This document shows positions 6,410-15,250 of a DNA stretch of 64,000 nucleotides, one piece after another (the stretch's first letter is position 1; every line of letters starts with the position of its first letter). The position numbers and the translations under genes were made by a program. The notes below the pieces were generated by a model. It was not told the origin of the DNA. It saw only the letters and a program-made list of their open reading frames with translations, and ran no database searches. Source of the stretch: an uncultured Christensenella sp. (GTDB lineage Bacteria; Bacillota; Clostridia; Christensenellales; Borkfalkiaceae); NCBI GenBank assembly GCA_910578145.1, contig CAJTPJ010000003.1:1-64000 (forward strand), read 5' to 3'.

Positions 6410-6435
6410 TAAGAAAAAACCAAAAGAGGATTACT

Positions 6436-7767
6436 ATGCAAGAAATAAACGGCGTCGTGCCCGTAACTTCCACTCCTTATTCCGAGTTTAAACAGCATCT
6501 TGGCAACGACGTTACCATAAAAGGCGTCATTCACAATATCAGGGATATGTCCGACTTTGCGTTTATATTAGTGCGCACCGCGCGCGAACTCATTCAGTGC
6601 GTGTACTCTCCCGAATTTTCTGATTTCAGACTTACCGACGATATTGTAGAACAGGCTTCGGCAAGGGTTACGGGAAAAGTGGTTAAAAGCGAAACCCGCG
6701 ACGGCAGCGAAAGATACGAATTGCAAATTCATAACGTTGAACTTTTATCAAAACCCGCGGCAATCCCGCCCGTAGTTATATCCAAAAAGCAAGTAACTTG
6801 CGAGCTTTCCGTTAACCTTGACAACAGACCCGTAACTTTGAGAAACCCCAAAGAACGCGCGGTATTTAAAATACAGGAAGGCATACAGCGCGGCTTCCGC
6901 GAATATTTGCAAACCCAAAACTTTACCGAAATACACTCGCCCAAGATTAATTTTGCGGGCGCAGAGGGCGGAACTAACGTTTTTAAGCTGGATTACTTCG
7001 GTAAAACCGTATATCTTGCGCAGAGTCCGCAATTATATAAGCAGGCGCTGGTACCCGTATACGAGCGGGTTTTTGAAATTGCGCCAGTATTCCGCGCCGA
7101 ACACCACGACACTTCCCGCCACCTTAACGAGTACATTTCAATGGACTTTGAAATGGGCTTTATAGACGACTTTACCGACATTATGAATATGGAAACGGGG
7201 GCGTTGAAGTACATTTTCAATCTTTTAAAAACCGAATACGCGCCCGAAGTTGAACTGTTGAAAGTTGATATACCCGAAATTGATACTATCCCCTGCGTGC
7301 GTTTTAAAGACGCAAAAGAGCTTTGCGTAAAGAAGCTGAAAAACATTACGGATATGAAAGACTTCGAGCCCGAGGAAGAAGCGTTTCTTGGCAAGTGGGC
7401 AAAGCAACAGTTTAACTCAGACTTCCTTTTTGTAACGCATTATCTTTCCAAAAAGCGCCCGTTCTACACTATGGACGACCCCGAAGACCCCGAAGTTACG
7501 CTTTCGTTCGACCTATTATTTAGAGGTTTGGAAATAACGTCCGGCGGGCAGAGAATTCACGACTACGACGAACAAGTGGCAAAAATGAAAAAAATGGGTA
7601 TGAACCCCGACGAATTTGAAACCTATCTTATGCTTCATAAGTACGGCGCGCCCCCTCACGGCGGGTTAGGTCTTGGGCTGGAAAGGCTTACGATGCACCT
7701 TTTGGGCTTTAAAAACGTGCGCTACGCAACTATGTTCCCCAGAGATATAAACAGAGTTTCACCGTAA
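6436..7767 (+). CDS. aspS: Aspartate-tRNA ligase, archaeal type (AspS2)
   Basis: A 443-residue class II synthetase charging tRNA with aspartate in the cytoplasm. An OB-fold anticodon-binding domain (about 15-105) is followed by the catalytic core with GAEGGTNVFKLDYF, the motif 2 region FRAEHHDTSRHLNEY and motif 3 GGLGLGLERL near the C-terminus. The length, lack of the bacterial GAD insertion and the ending FPRDINRVSP mark the archaeal/eukaryal-like AspRS2 seen in some Clostridia, often non-discriminating and able to make Asp-tRNA-Asn for GatCAB. That last point cannot be settled from this window. Start supported by AAGAGGA. Confidence 0.93.
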   Translation: MQEINGVVPVTSTPYSEFKQHLGNDVTIKGVIHNIRDMSDFAFILVRTARELIQCVYSPEFSDFRLTDDIVEQASARVTGKVVKSETRDGSERYELQIHNVELLSKPAAIPPVVISKKQVTCELSVNLDNRPVTLRNPKERAVFKIQEGIQRGFREYLQTQNFTEIHSPKINFAGAEGGTNVFKLDYFGKTVYLAQSPQLYKQALVPVYERVFEIAPVFRAEHHDTSRHLNEYISMDFEMGFIDDFTDIMNMETGALKYIFNLLKTEYAPEVELLKVDIPEIDTIPCVRFKDAKELCVKKLKNITDMKDFEPEEEAFLGKWAKQQFNSDFLFVTHYLSKKRPFYTMDDPEDPEVTLSFDLLFRGLEITSGGQRIHDYDEQVAKMKKMGMNPDEFETYLMLHKYGAPPHGGLGLGLERLTMHLLGFKNVRYATMFPRDINRVSP

Positions 7768-7774
7768 ATATAAA

Positions 7775-7867
7775 GTTAAATCCGACGGTCTTACGACCGT
7801 CGGATTACTTTTCCCCTATTATTTTCGCAGCTTTACCGCCGCTTAATATAGCTCCTCCGTAAGGAGG
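7775..7867 (-). ncRNA. Candidate small RNA B
   Basis: A TTGACA-N17-TAAATT promoter (minus strand, 7902-7874) points into about 93 bases of non-coding sequence. They contain a 5' hairpin TCCTCC-TTAC-GGAGGA, a second weak stem GCGGC..GCTGC, and end at the perfect hairpin shared with the aspS2 terminator. No ATG-initiated reading frame is present; an unstarted 20-codon frame exists but has no initiation codon. Confidence 0.4.
7779..7812 (+). terminator. Bidirectional terminator after aspS2
   Basis: AATCCGACGGT pairs with ACCGTCGGATT around a CTTACG loop, followed by ACTTTTC. On the minus strand the same hairpin would end candidate small RNA B. Confidence 0.8.
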
Positions 7868-7873
7868 AATTTT

Positions 7874-7902
7874 AATTTATCACATATTTTGTCGCTTGTC
7901 AA
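7874..7902 (-). promoter_or_regulatory. Promoter of candidate small RNA B
   Basis: On the minus strand TTGACA, 17-base spacer, TAAATT. It lies past the 3' end of the Zn-ribbon gene, so it is not a promoter for any annotated gene. Confidence 0.5.
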
Positions 7903-7937
7903 CACTTTTTGTTGAAATTTGTATAAATTGCACAAAT

Positions 7938-8642
7938 TTATTTGCCGTTATACAAAAATCTGTGGCAATTTTCGCATTCTGTTACGGTTCCGCCGGCTAT
8001 TAAATCCTTGCCGGCTAACGAAAGTTCAGACCCGCACTTTGAGCATCTGCCGTTAACCACTTCGCAAATTATAGGAAAAATGCGCTCGCTACGCTTGACC
8101 TCGTACTTTTTCATAACTTCGGGCGAAATGTCCTTTGAAAGCGCGGCAAGCTCCTTTTTAACCGAATTTACCTCTTCAAGTTTGCCGTCCTTATATTTTT
8201 TATATACTTCAGAATACTCTGCGTACTGCTTTTGCACGGCTATAGTCTTCTTTTTCATCGTTTGGTATTCTTCGTCGGAATCCTTAATAGCCTTGCTCAA
8301 CGCCGCAACTTCGGCTTTTATGTTTTTAAGCTGTTCGGTTATCTGTAAAACGTTCTTTTTGTAGAAAGAAATTTCAGCGCCGCCGTCTATAAGCTCGTCC
8401 AGATTTTCAAAATCGCTTAAAGTTTCTGCAATTTCCCCGTACTTTTCGTTAAGGTCGCCCAAAAGCGAATTAAGCTCTTTGGCTTTTGCTTCAAGCGCGT
8501 CAAGTTTTTCGGGGGCTTTGGTTAAAAAGTTTTTAGCCTGAACGAAATTTCTGCGTTCTTCCGAATTGGAAGTTTCGCGTTCCAACGCCAGCAATTTTTC
8601 ATCCGTTTCCTGATACTTTAAAAGTTTTTCTACCTGTGCCAT
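7938..8642 (-). CDS. Coiled-coil zinc-ribbon protein (CT398/DUF164 type)
   Basis: A 234-residue protein: a long antiparallel coiled coil (about 1-185) rich in Lys, Glu and Leu, followed by a C-terminal zinc ribbon with CSKCG and, about 20 residues later, CENC. This is the layout of the C4-type zinc-ribbon family (CT398/HP0958-like). Homologues commonly sit beside Nif3-family genes, as here. Proposed roles involve RNA or protein chaperoning, but the job in this organism is unknown. GGAGA precedes the ATG, and the gene closes the rpoD-trmK-nif3 run. Confidence 0.8.
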   Translation of the reverse strand: MAQVEKLLKYQETDEKLLALERETSNSEERRNFVQAKNFLTKAPEKLDALEAKAKELNSLLGDLNEKYGEIAETLSDFENLDELIDGGAEISFYKKNVLQITEQLKNIKAEVAALSKAIKDSDEEYQTMKKKTIAVQKQYAEYSEVYKKYKDGKLEEVNSVKKELAALSKDISPEVMKKYEVKRSERIFPIICEVVNGRCSKCGSELSLAGKDLIAGGTVTECENCHRFLYNGK

Positions 8643-8659
8643 TTATATCTCCTTATCGC

Positions 8660-9445
8660 TTAAAGCAAATCCGCGTCGGTAAAATACGCCGAAGGAACTT
8701 TAAGCCCGTCTTTGATTTTTAAATAAATTTTGTTAAAGCCGTAATTTTCTGAAGCGTAGTGAGTTAACGCCATAACGGCTATTCCTCTGCCCGTAAGCGC
8801 GACTATTTCGTGGTGTTTCATATCCGAAGAAACGAAAACGTCCGCGCAATTTTCCGCAGTAAAATTGATATTGTAATCGTCGCAACCCGCGCCGCAAAAG
8901 GACGCCGCACGGCGGATTTTTTTATTTTGGTCGCCGTATACAAGTATACGCGAGGTATTAAATTCTTTCGCGGCGTTTTGCGCGAAAACGGACAATATTA
9001 CGGGGTCAATTTCGTAAACCCTGCCGTAACCGCCTCCTTTAATCTGCGCCGCTACGTCTGCGGTTTTACCGCCTAATCCGCGCATAAGAAAATAATCTAT
9101 ACCCTCGGGCGCGGCGTCAAAATTAAGATGCATTGATATAACGGAAACTCCGAGTTTCATACATTCGGCAAGCGCCTTTGCCTGCGGGTCGCCCACAACG
9201 TTAAAGCGGGAAATTCCCCCGTAAATAGCGGGGTGATGGGTTATTATAAGGTTATATCCCCTGCGCTTTGCCTCCTCTACCGCCTTTTGCGTTAAGTCAA
9301 GCGCAAACAGCGCGCCCGTAACCTCGTTGCCGCTGTTTATAATTATGCCGCTGTTATCGTACATTTTGAACTTCGCGCAAAACTCGTCTGACAATCCCAC
9401 GGGCGCAACTTGCTCAAGCGCGGCAAAAATATCAGTTACTTTCAT
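8660..9445 (-). CDS. Nif3-like dinuclear metal-centre protein (YqfO/DUF34)
   Basis: A 261-residue member of the Nif3/DUF34 family, which assembles as hexamers with a di-metal site. The metal-binding signature THHPAIYGG is near residue 70 and HLNFDAAPEG near 105; the second His cluster (DMKHHE and THYASE) is in the C-terminal third. Compared with the longer B. subtilis YqfO there is no inserted PII-like domain. It overlaps trmK by 14 bases, a linkage conserved in many Bacillota. The substrate is not established. Confidence 0.88.
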   Translation of the reverse strand: MKVTDIFAALEQVAPVGLSDEFCAKFKMYDNSGIIINSGNEVTGALFALDLTQKAVEEAKRRGYNLIITHHPAIYGGISRFNVVGDPQAKALAECMKLGVSVISMHLNFDAAPEGIDYFLMRGLGGKTADVAAQIKGGGYGRVYEIDPVILSVFAQNAAKEFNTSRILVYGDQNKKIRRAASFCGAGCDDYNINFTAENCADVFVSSDMKHHEIVALTGRGIAVMALTHYASENYGFNKIYLKIKDGLKVPSAYFTDADLL

Positions 9446-10079
9446 CGTTTAATATCCTTTTTAGTTCGTCCGCCTGTTGAGATATAGCGGCTCTGGTTTC
9501 GGGACTAAGCCCCCGTTCAAGGTACGATTTCTTTTTATCAAGCTCGGCTTTAAGATAGCCGCGCGCGGCGGAGCTTTTAAAATTTAAACCGTAATTTAAA
9601 TTCGTTTGCAAATAATTAACGTTATTGCCCGTACGCGCGCCTTTTATAACGAAATAGTATTTGCCGCAGTCCTCAAACGGCTCGTCCACGGTAATGCCCG
9701 CGCCACGGGATAAAAGAAATTCCCTTACCGCGCGAGCGTTTTTCATAGGTTGCAGAACGAAACGGTTGGGCACGAACGCGGTTTTAAGTATTTCAACAAT
9801 CTCGTCGCCGCCCATTCCCGCTATAAGCACTTCGTCCGTGCTTTCGTCTATCTTTTCAAGCCCCGAACAACACACGGATTTTACCGCGCCGCTTTGAATA
9901 TAATTTTTTAAAAGAATTTCGGCTTTTTCAAGGCACTTTGCGCTGATATCGGAAATAACAGCGCGCTTGCACAACCCGTTTTTAAGCATATACTGCGTGC
10001 AATAGCCGTGGTCGCAACCTACGTCTGCAAAACTTTCGCACGGGTCCAAATAGGCGCAGAGTTTTTGTATGCGGTTCAT
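9432..10079 (-). CDS. trmK: tRNA (adenine(22)-N1)-methyltransferase TrmK
   Basis: A 215-residue Rossmann-fold SAM-dependent methyltransferase that methylates A22 in the tRNA D-arm. The SAM motif DVGCDHGY is near residue 20, followed by VISDIS and the MGGDEI motif near 90. The C-terminal helical coiled coil of the family ends the protein. The start codon overlaps the rpoD stop by one base (TGATG), giving translational coupling. The rpoD-trmK-nif3 order is the usual Bacillota arrangement. Confidence 0.92.
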   Translation of the reverse strand: MNRIQKLCAYLDPCESFADVGCDHGYCTQYMLKNGLCKRAVISDISAKCLEKAEILLKNYIQSGAVKSVCCSGLEKIDESTDEVLIAGMGGDEIVEILKTAFVPNRFVLQPMKNARAVREFLLSRGAGITVDEPFEDCGKYYFVIKGARTGNNVNYLQTNLNYGLNFKSSAARGYLKAELDKKKSYLERGLSPETRAAISQQADELKRILNDESN

Positions 10080-11140
10080 CAGGTATCCAAAAAGTCTTTA
10101 AGGTGTTTTGAACGCGAAGGATGGCGCAATTTTCTAAGCGCTTTCGCCTCTATCTGGCGAATGCGCTCGCGCGTGACGTTAAATTCCCTGCCCACTTCTT
10201 CAAGCGTGCGGGGTCTGCCGTCGTCCACGCCGTAACGCAGGCGAAGCACCTTTTCCTCTCGCGGGGTAAGGCTATTTAAAACCGATAACAGCGTTTCTTT
10301 CAACATTGTCGTTGAAACGCTTTCCGAAGGCGTAGTCGTGGTAACGTCCTCTATAAAGTCGCCGAGGTGGCTGTCCTCCTCCTCGCCTATGGGCGTTTCA
10401 AGGGAAACGGGGTCTTGCGCGATTTTCTGAATTTCACAAACGCGTTCCTCGCTTATGCCCATTTCTTTAGCTATCTCGGCGGGGGTAGGTTCTCTGCCGA
10501 GTTTTTGCAAGAGTATGCGCGAAACGCGGGTTAGTTTATTTATCGTTTCAACCATATGAACGGGTATACGGATAGTGCGCGCCTGGTCCGCTATGGCGCG
10601 GGTTATAGCCTGCCTTATCCACCAAGTAGCGTAAGTTGAAAATTTAAAGCCCTTTTGATAGTCAAACTTTTCCACCGCTTTCATAAGCCCGAGGTTGCCT
10701 TCCTGAATTAAATCGAGAAACAGCATTCCGCGCCCGACGTAGCGTTTAGCAATGGAAACCACCAAGCGGAGGTTAGCTTCTGAAAGTTGTTTTTTGGCGT
10801 CCTCGTCGCCTTCTTCCTGCATTCTTCTTGCTAACTCTATTTCATCGTCGCCCGAAAGCAGGGGCACGCGCCCTATATCTTTAAGGTACATTTTAACGGG
10901 GTCGTCAAGCCCGATATCCGAAAGCGCCTGCTCGTACAGCTCCCTGTCCCTTTCCGCCTCATCTATAATTTGTATGCCTGCGTCGGCAATAGACTTATAA
11001 ACGAAATCCATCTGCGCGGGAGTCGTTTCGTATTTTTCCATTATGTCGCACAGCGTGTTAGTGGTAATACTGCCCTTAGCGCCGTAGGTATCGATAATGT
11101 GTTTTAAAATTTCAGCAAGTTTTTGCTCGGTTAAATTCAT
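10079..11140 (-). CDS. rpoD: Primary RNA polymerase sigma factor RpoD (SigA)
   Basis: A 353-residue housekeeping sigma factor. A short region 1.1 is followed by region 1.2 (DPVKMYLKDIGRVPLL), regions 2.1-2.4 with FLDLIQEGNLGLMKAV and STYATWWIRQAI, region 3, and region 4.2 with LEEVGREFNVTRERIRQIE. The intact 2.4 and 4.2 helices fit the TTGACA/TATAAT promoters seen across the window. It lies two bases after dnaG, the classical macromolecular-synthesis pairing. GGAGAG precedes the ATG. Confidence 0.97.
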   Translation of the reverse strand: MNLTEQKLAEILKHIIDTYGAKGSITTNTLCDIMEKYETTPAQMDFVYKSIADAGIQIIDEAERDRELYEQALSDIGLDDPVKMYLKDIGRVPLLSGDDEIELARRMQEEGDEDAKKQLSEANLRLVVSIAKRYVGRGMLFLDLIQEGNLGLMKAVEKFDYQKGFKFSTYATWWIRQAITRAIADQARTIRIPVHMVETINKLTRVSRILLQKLGREPTPAEIAKEMGISEERVCEIQKIAQDPVSLETPIGEEEDSHLGDFIEDVTTTTPSESVSTTMLKETLLSVLNSLTPREEKVLRLRYGVDDGRPRTLEEVGREFNVTRERIRQIEAKALRKLRHPSRSKHLKDFLDT

Positions 11141-11142
11141 AT

Positions 11143-12927
11143 TTACTCTCCGCTTTTGATTTTTTTCTTAAGATTAATTAAGCTCTGCAACCGCGCCGTT
11201 AAATTCTTTCTTTGTTCCAAGTCCGTCTGGCTTGCGATTTGCCGTTGAACGAGGGATATATCCGCGTCAATCGCGTAAATTTTTAAATTTTTAACACAGT
11301 CGTTAAAGTACTTTTCCGCAACTTCGCCACGCAATTTATCACCGTCGGAATAGTCGAAAATGGCGTTAAGTTCCGCGCTTTCGGGCGTGCCCGCGTCAAA
11401 AAATTCCAACAACTCAGACGGCTGTATTCTGTCGCCGAACTCTTTTTGGTTGCAAATATATTTGGCTATGATTGAGTGTACGCCGTTGACGAAAGATATG
11501 TTTTTCAAATCCTCGTTTTCGGTTATTTTCGAGCCGAACAGGTACGCCGCAATTACAAACCGCGAAGCCACGTCCTGCACCGAAGCCGCGTCCTTGCGCT
11601 CGATGCGGTCGGGAACAGGCGGTTTCTCCTGCGGGGTTGAGTTTAAATCCCTTTTCAAAGATTCGTACGTTATGCCCGTTTTATCCCTTAATTGCTTTAA
11701 AAGGTCTTCCTGTACGGCGGCGCTTTCCGCCGTTTTTATTACTTTCATTGCCTCGGCAACGTATTGGCGCTTATCCTCGGTTTTGGTTAAATCAAAGCCG
11801 CGCTCCGCCGTTTTAAGTTTGTAGTCTATCAATGGCATTGCCGAATCAAGACAACGCCGATATTCATCGGCACCAAGTTGTTTTATTACGTCGTCGGGGT
11901 CAAGCCCGCCCGTAAGCGGCACCACTTTTACGTTTAAGCCCGCAGAGGTTAAAATATCCAGCCCGCGCATATTTGCTTTTTGCCCCGCAGCATCGCCGTC
12001 GTAGCTTATAAGCACGTTGTCGGAATATCTTTTTAGTAATCTCGCTTGCTCTTGCGTTAACGAAGTGCCCATACTTGCAACTACGTTTTTAAACCCCGCC
12101 TGATATAGCGAAATGGTGTCCATATACCCTTCCACCATAATTACGTTACTTATAGTTTGCGTCTTTTTCAGCTTTTTTAAAAGATTTACGTTATAAAGCG
12201 ATTTGCTTTTGTTGAAAACCAAAGTTTCCTTGGTGTTTTTGTACTTACTGAAATCCGTTTTTTCCAGCTTTCTTCCGCCAAACGCCACTACTTCGTCCAT
12301 AGCGTTGATTATGGGAAAGATAAGCCTTTCACCCAAAGCGTCGCTCAGTCTTCCGTTAACGTCGTTAACCGCTCCGCTGTCAACCATATCCTGCCGAGAA
12401 TAACCTTTACTAAGCAAAAACGCAGGCAGGCTATTAAAGTCAAGGCTTGCGCCCAAACCGAATTTGCGGACTACGTTTGAAGGTATCCTACGTTTTAAAA
12501 TATATTCGATATGCTTATCCGCCTTTCCTGAATTGAGATTATTTAGGTAAAAATGCGCGCAATCGTTTAAAATTTTTAATATAGAATCCTTTTTGCGCTT
12601 GGCTTCCACGGTGTTTTTACTGTCGTAGCCAAAGTTGGGCACGGTAAGCCCCGCGCGCTCGGCAAGCAAGTTGACGGCTTCGCCGAAGTCAAGGTTTTCC
12701 ATACTCTGTACGAAACGGATAACGTCACCCGATTCGCCGCAACCGAAGCAATGATAGTATTGGTCGGCTTCGTTTATGGCAAACGACGGGGTTTTTTCGT
12801 GATGGAAAGGGCAGCACGCCCAATAGCTGCCGCTCTTTTTTTCGAGGGTGATATAGTTGCTTGCAACCTCTATTATATTAAGTTTACTTTTCAGAGTTGA
12901 CAAAAACTCCTTATAATCGCCGGTCAA
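11143..12927 (-). CDS. dnaG: DNA primase DnaG
   Basis: A 594-residue replication primase. An N-terminal CHC2 zinc-binding domain (CCPFHHEKTPSF and YHCFGCGESGD) is followed by the catalytic TOPRIM domain with VEGYMDTISLYQAG and DGDAAG, and a helical C-terminal domain that would bind DnaB helicase. It makes RNA primers at the fork. The reading frame begins with a TTG preceded by GAGAGGGG; no upstream ATG fits the family N-terminus. It forms an operon with rpoD. Confidence 0.96.
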   Translation of the reverse strand: MTGDYKEFLSTLKSKLNIIEVASNYITLEKKSGSYWACCPFHHEKTPSFAINEADQYYHCFGCGESGDVIRFVQSMENLDFGEAVNLLAERAGLTVPNFGYDSKNTVEAKRKKDSILKILNDCAHFYLNNLNSGKADKHIEYILKRRIPSNVVRKFGLGASLDFNSLPAFLLSKGYSRQDMVDSGAVNDVNGRLSDALGERLIFPIINAMDEVVAFGGRKLEKTDFSKYKNTKETLVFNKSKSLYNVNLLKKLKKTQTISNVIMVEGYMDTISLYQAGFKNVVASMGTSLTQEQARLLKRYSDNVLISYDGDAAGQKANMRGLDILTSAGLNVKVVPLTGGLDPDDVIKQLGADEYRRCLDSAMPLIDYKLKTAERGFDLTKTEDKRQYVAEAMKVIKTAESAAVQEDLLKQLRDKTGITYESLKRDLNSTPQEKPPVPDRIERKDAASVQDVASRFVIAAYLFGSKITENEDLKNISFVNGVHSIIAKYICNQKEFGDRIQPSELLEFFDAGTPESAELNAIFDYSDGDKLRGEVAEKYFNDCVKNLKIYAIDADISLVQRQIASQTDLEQRKNLTARLQSLINLKKKIKSGE

Positions 12928-12951
12928 GCCCCTCTCTCCCTTGTAAAACGC

Positions 12952-13971
12952 TTAGTTGGATTCGTCTATAAAAGTCCAGCCTTTAGGCACGAAAATTTTA
13001 TTGAAAGTGTATACCGCGTACCTATCCGTCATCGACGAAAGATAGTCGCAAACGACTTGTTCAACCGAATAGCCGTTTAATAGTTTTAAATAATTTTCAG
13101 GCAGACGGTCGGGGTGTTTTATAAAAAACCCGTACGTTTCCGTCATCATTCTTTCGGCTTTTTCCTCTTCGCCGCGGGCGGAATCGGAAAGGTACACCCG
13201 CTCGAACATAAACGAACGCAAAGCCTCGCTTGCGCGCGCCGTTTCCTCCTCCATTTTTACTTGGTTTTTACCGTTGGACGCGCGGTAAATAGAGGATATT
13301 GCCGTATTAATTCTTTCGCGGGAGCTTGTCCCGAGTATTCGTTTTATATCTTTCGGAACGTCGTTTTCGGTTAAAATTCCCGCTCTTATAGCGTCGTCTA
13401 AGTCGTGATTTATGTATGCTATGCGGTCTGCCAAGGAAACGCAAACCCCTTCTAACGTGGCAGGTTTGCCGCTTTTGGGGTGGTTTAAAATTCCGTCGCG
13501 CACTTCCTTTGTAAGGTTGAGTCCTGCGCCGTCCTTTTCAAGCACTTCAACTACCCTAACCGACTGCACGTTGTGCTTAAAACCGCTTGGCGAAAGTTTT
13601 GAAAGTATGCGCTCGCCACTGTGCCCGAAAGGCGTATGCCCCAGGTCGTGCCCAAGCGCTATCGCTTCGGCAAGGTCCTCGTTAAGCGAAAGCGTGCGCG
13701 CAATACTACGCGCTATCTGCGAAACGTCGAGGGTGTGCGTAAGACGCGTGATATAATGGTCGCCCTCGGGCGAGAAAAATACCTGCGTTTTGTTTTTAAG
13801 CCTCCTGAACGCTTTACAGTATACTATCCTGTCGCGGTCGCGCTGAAATTCGGTGCGCATAAAACAAGGCGTTTCCTCCCTGTCGCGCCCAAGCGTGTTT
13901 TCCGACTTACAAGCGTAAGGCGACAGAAACGCGCGCTCTATTTCAAACGTTCTTTCTCTAAGCGATTGCAT
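12952..13971 (-). CDS. dgt: Deoxyguanosinetriphosphate triphosphohydrolase family (HD domain)
   Basis: A 339-residue cytoplasmic HD-superfamily protein of the dGTPase family. It has FRRLKNKTQVF, the HD-site sequence RLTHTLDVSQIAR, and GHDLGHTPFGHSGE. The C-terminal antiviral-like helical part is present. It is expected to hydrolyse dNTPs to nucleoside plus triphosphate, but family members differ in substrate, so dGTP specificity is unproven. It precedes dnaG by 24 bases, a linkage common in Clostridia. CGGAG precedes the ATG. Confidence 0.88.
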   Translation of the reverse strand: MQSLRERTFEIERAFLSPYACKSENTLGRDREETPCFMRTEFQRDRDRIVYCKAFRRLKNKTQVFFSPEGDHYITRLTHTLDVSQIARSIARTLSLNEDLAEAIALGHDLGHTPFGHSGERILSKLSPSGFKHNVQSVRVVEVLEKDGAGLNLTKEVRDGILNHPKSGKPATLEGVCVSLADRIAYINHDLDDAIRAGILTENDVPKDIKRILGTSSRERINTAISSIYRASNGKNQVKMEEETARASEALRSFMFERVYLSDSARGEEEKAERMMTETYGFFIKHPDRLPENYLKLLNGYSVEQVVCDYLSSMTDRYAVYTFNKIFVPKGWTFIDESN

Positions 13972-14033
13972 TTTATCTCCGTTAAGTTATACGAAAAAAA
14001 TTTATAAATTACTTTTTTTGCTAAAAAATTATT

Positions 14034-14759
14034 TTATTTGCCGAAACCGCCGCCCACGGACAGCACTTCGCCCGTGATATAACTGCTTTCCGCAAGCATA
14101 ACGCAAGCCTCGCCCACGTCGGAAGGTTGCCCTATTCTGCCCATAGGAACGCAATTTATAAGCTCTTCAAGCTCCGCGGGGGAAAGGTGTGAATTCATCT
14201 GCGTATCGATAACGCCGGGGGAAACGCAGTTTACGCGGACGTTGGACGGGGCAAGTTCTTTTGCAAGCGCCTTTGTAAAAGCTATTACCGCGCCTTTGGA
14301 AGCCGAATACGCAACTTCGCAACTTGCACCCACTTCGCCCCAAATAGAGGAAATATTTATAATTGACCCGCCGCCGGCAAACACCATTTTATCGGTTACC
14401 TCGCGGCTGCAAAGAAAGGTAGATTTTACGTTGGTATCAAAAATTTTATTCCATTCGCCCAAAGTTACGTCCTGTATAACCTTTACGCTGGAAACGCCCG
14501 CGTTGTTTACAAGTACGTCAAGTTTATCGTATATGGAAAAAAATTCCCTAAACATATTTTTAACCTGCAACTCGTCGGAAACGTCGGCGCGCAGAAGTAT
14601 GGGGCAATAGCCCAGAATATTAAACTCCTCCTGCGTGGCTAACGCCGCGCGCTGGTTGGCGCGGTAGTTTAAAACGACTTCGTATCCGCGCTGTAAAAAG
14701 GCAAGCGCAATAGCCTTGCCTATTCCTCTGGTTCCGCCTGTAATTAACGCCGTTTTCAT
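14034..14759 (-). CDS. Short-chain dehydrogenase/reductase (FabG-like)
   Basis: A 241-residue classical SDR. The NAD(P)-binding motif TGGTRGIGKAIA is at the N-terminus, NNAGVS near residue 88, and the catalytic YSASK near 150 with an upstream Ser in INISSIWGE. It resembles 3-oxoacyl-ACP reductase FabG, but the overlap of its start with the aroK stop (ATGA) places it as the last gene of a shikimate operon with no fatty-acid genes nearby. The substrate therefore cannot be assigned. Confidence 0.85.
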   Translation of the reverse strand: MKTALITGGTRGIGKAIALAFLQRGYEVVLNYRANQRAALATQEEFNILGYCPILLRADVSDELQVKNMFREFFSIYDKLDVLVNNAGVSSVKVIQDVTLGEWNKIFDTNVKSTFLCSREVTDKMVFAGGGSIINISSIWGEVGASCEVAYSASKGAVIAFTKALAKELAPSNVRVNCVSPGVIDTQMNSHLSPAELEELINCVPMGRIGQPSDVGEACVMLAESSYITGEVLSVGGGFGK

Positions 14760-15250
14760 TTAAATAACTCCGCTATAATTTCAGCCACGCGCAACGGGGA
14801 AACGCCGTCGGTTTCCACCGTAAAATCCGCCGCAAGTTCGTATACGGGCGTGCGCGTAACGTACAAGTTTTTAAGGTTTTCCACTGCGTCGCCCTTTAAA
14901 AGCGGGCGTGTTTCGCCGTCGCCCGCGCGGTTTATAAGCTCGTTTAACGAGGTTTTAAGGTAAACGATTTTACCGCCGTTCTTTAAAATTTCAACGTTTT
15001 CACGCCTTAAAACGCAACCGCCGCCCGTGGAAATTACCGCGTTATCGCAAAGCGCGGCTTTTTTTACCGCCTGCGTTTCCAAATTACGAAAATGCTCCTC
15101 GCCGTAATTTTGAAAAATTTGGGAGATATCGCCGTGTTTTTCTACCACCAGCGCGTCGGTATCTATTACCTGCCTATTCAAAAGCCCGCCCAACAGCAAA
15201 GAAACGGTGGTTTTGCCGCTTGCAGGCATACCCGTTAAAACGACGTTCAT
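14756..15250 (-). CDS. aroK: Shikimate kinase
   Basis: A 164-residue P-loop kinase phosphorylating shikimate to shikimate-3-phosphate. The Walker A GMPASGKT is at residues 7-14, the shikimate-binding DTD at 31-33, GGGCV near 77 for substrate binding, and the lid Arg in RPLL near 117. Typical length. It overlaps aroQ by four bases (ATGA) and is itself overlapped by the SDR gene, so the block is tightly coupled. Confidence 0.93.
   Translation of the reverse strand: MNVVLTGMPASGKTTVSLLLGGLLNRQVIDTDALVVEKHGDISQIFQNYGEEHFRNLETQAVKKAALCDNAVISTGGGCVLRRENVEILKNGGKIVYLKTSLNELINRAGDGETRPLLKGDAVENLKNLYVTRTPVYELAADFTVETDGVSPLRVAEIIAELFK

Noticed and set aside
6302..6435. T-box leader before aspS2
   Set aside because: Only about 20 bases separate the predicted start of transcription from the ATG; no specifier loop, T-box sequence or terminator is present.
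7779..7866. 20-codon frame ending in a Lys-rich tail within candidate small RNA B
   Set aside because: No ATG, GTG or TTG initiates it; only ATT or ATA codons are available, so it was not called as a gene.
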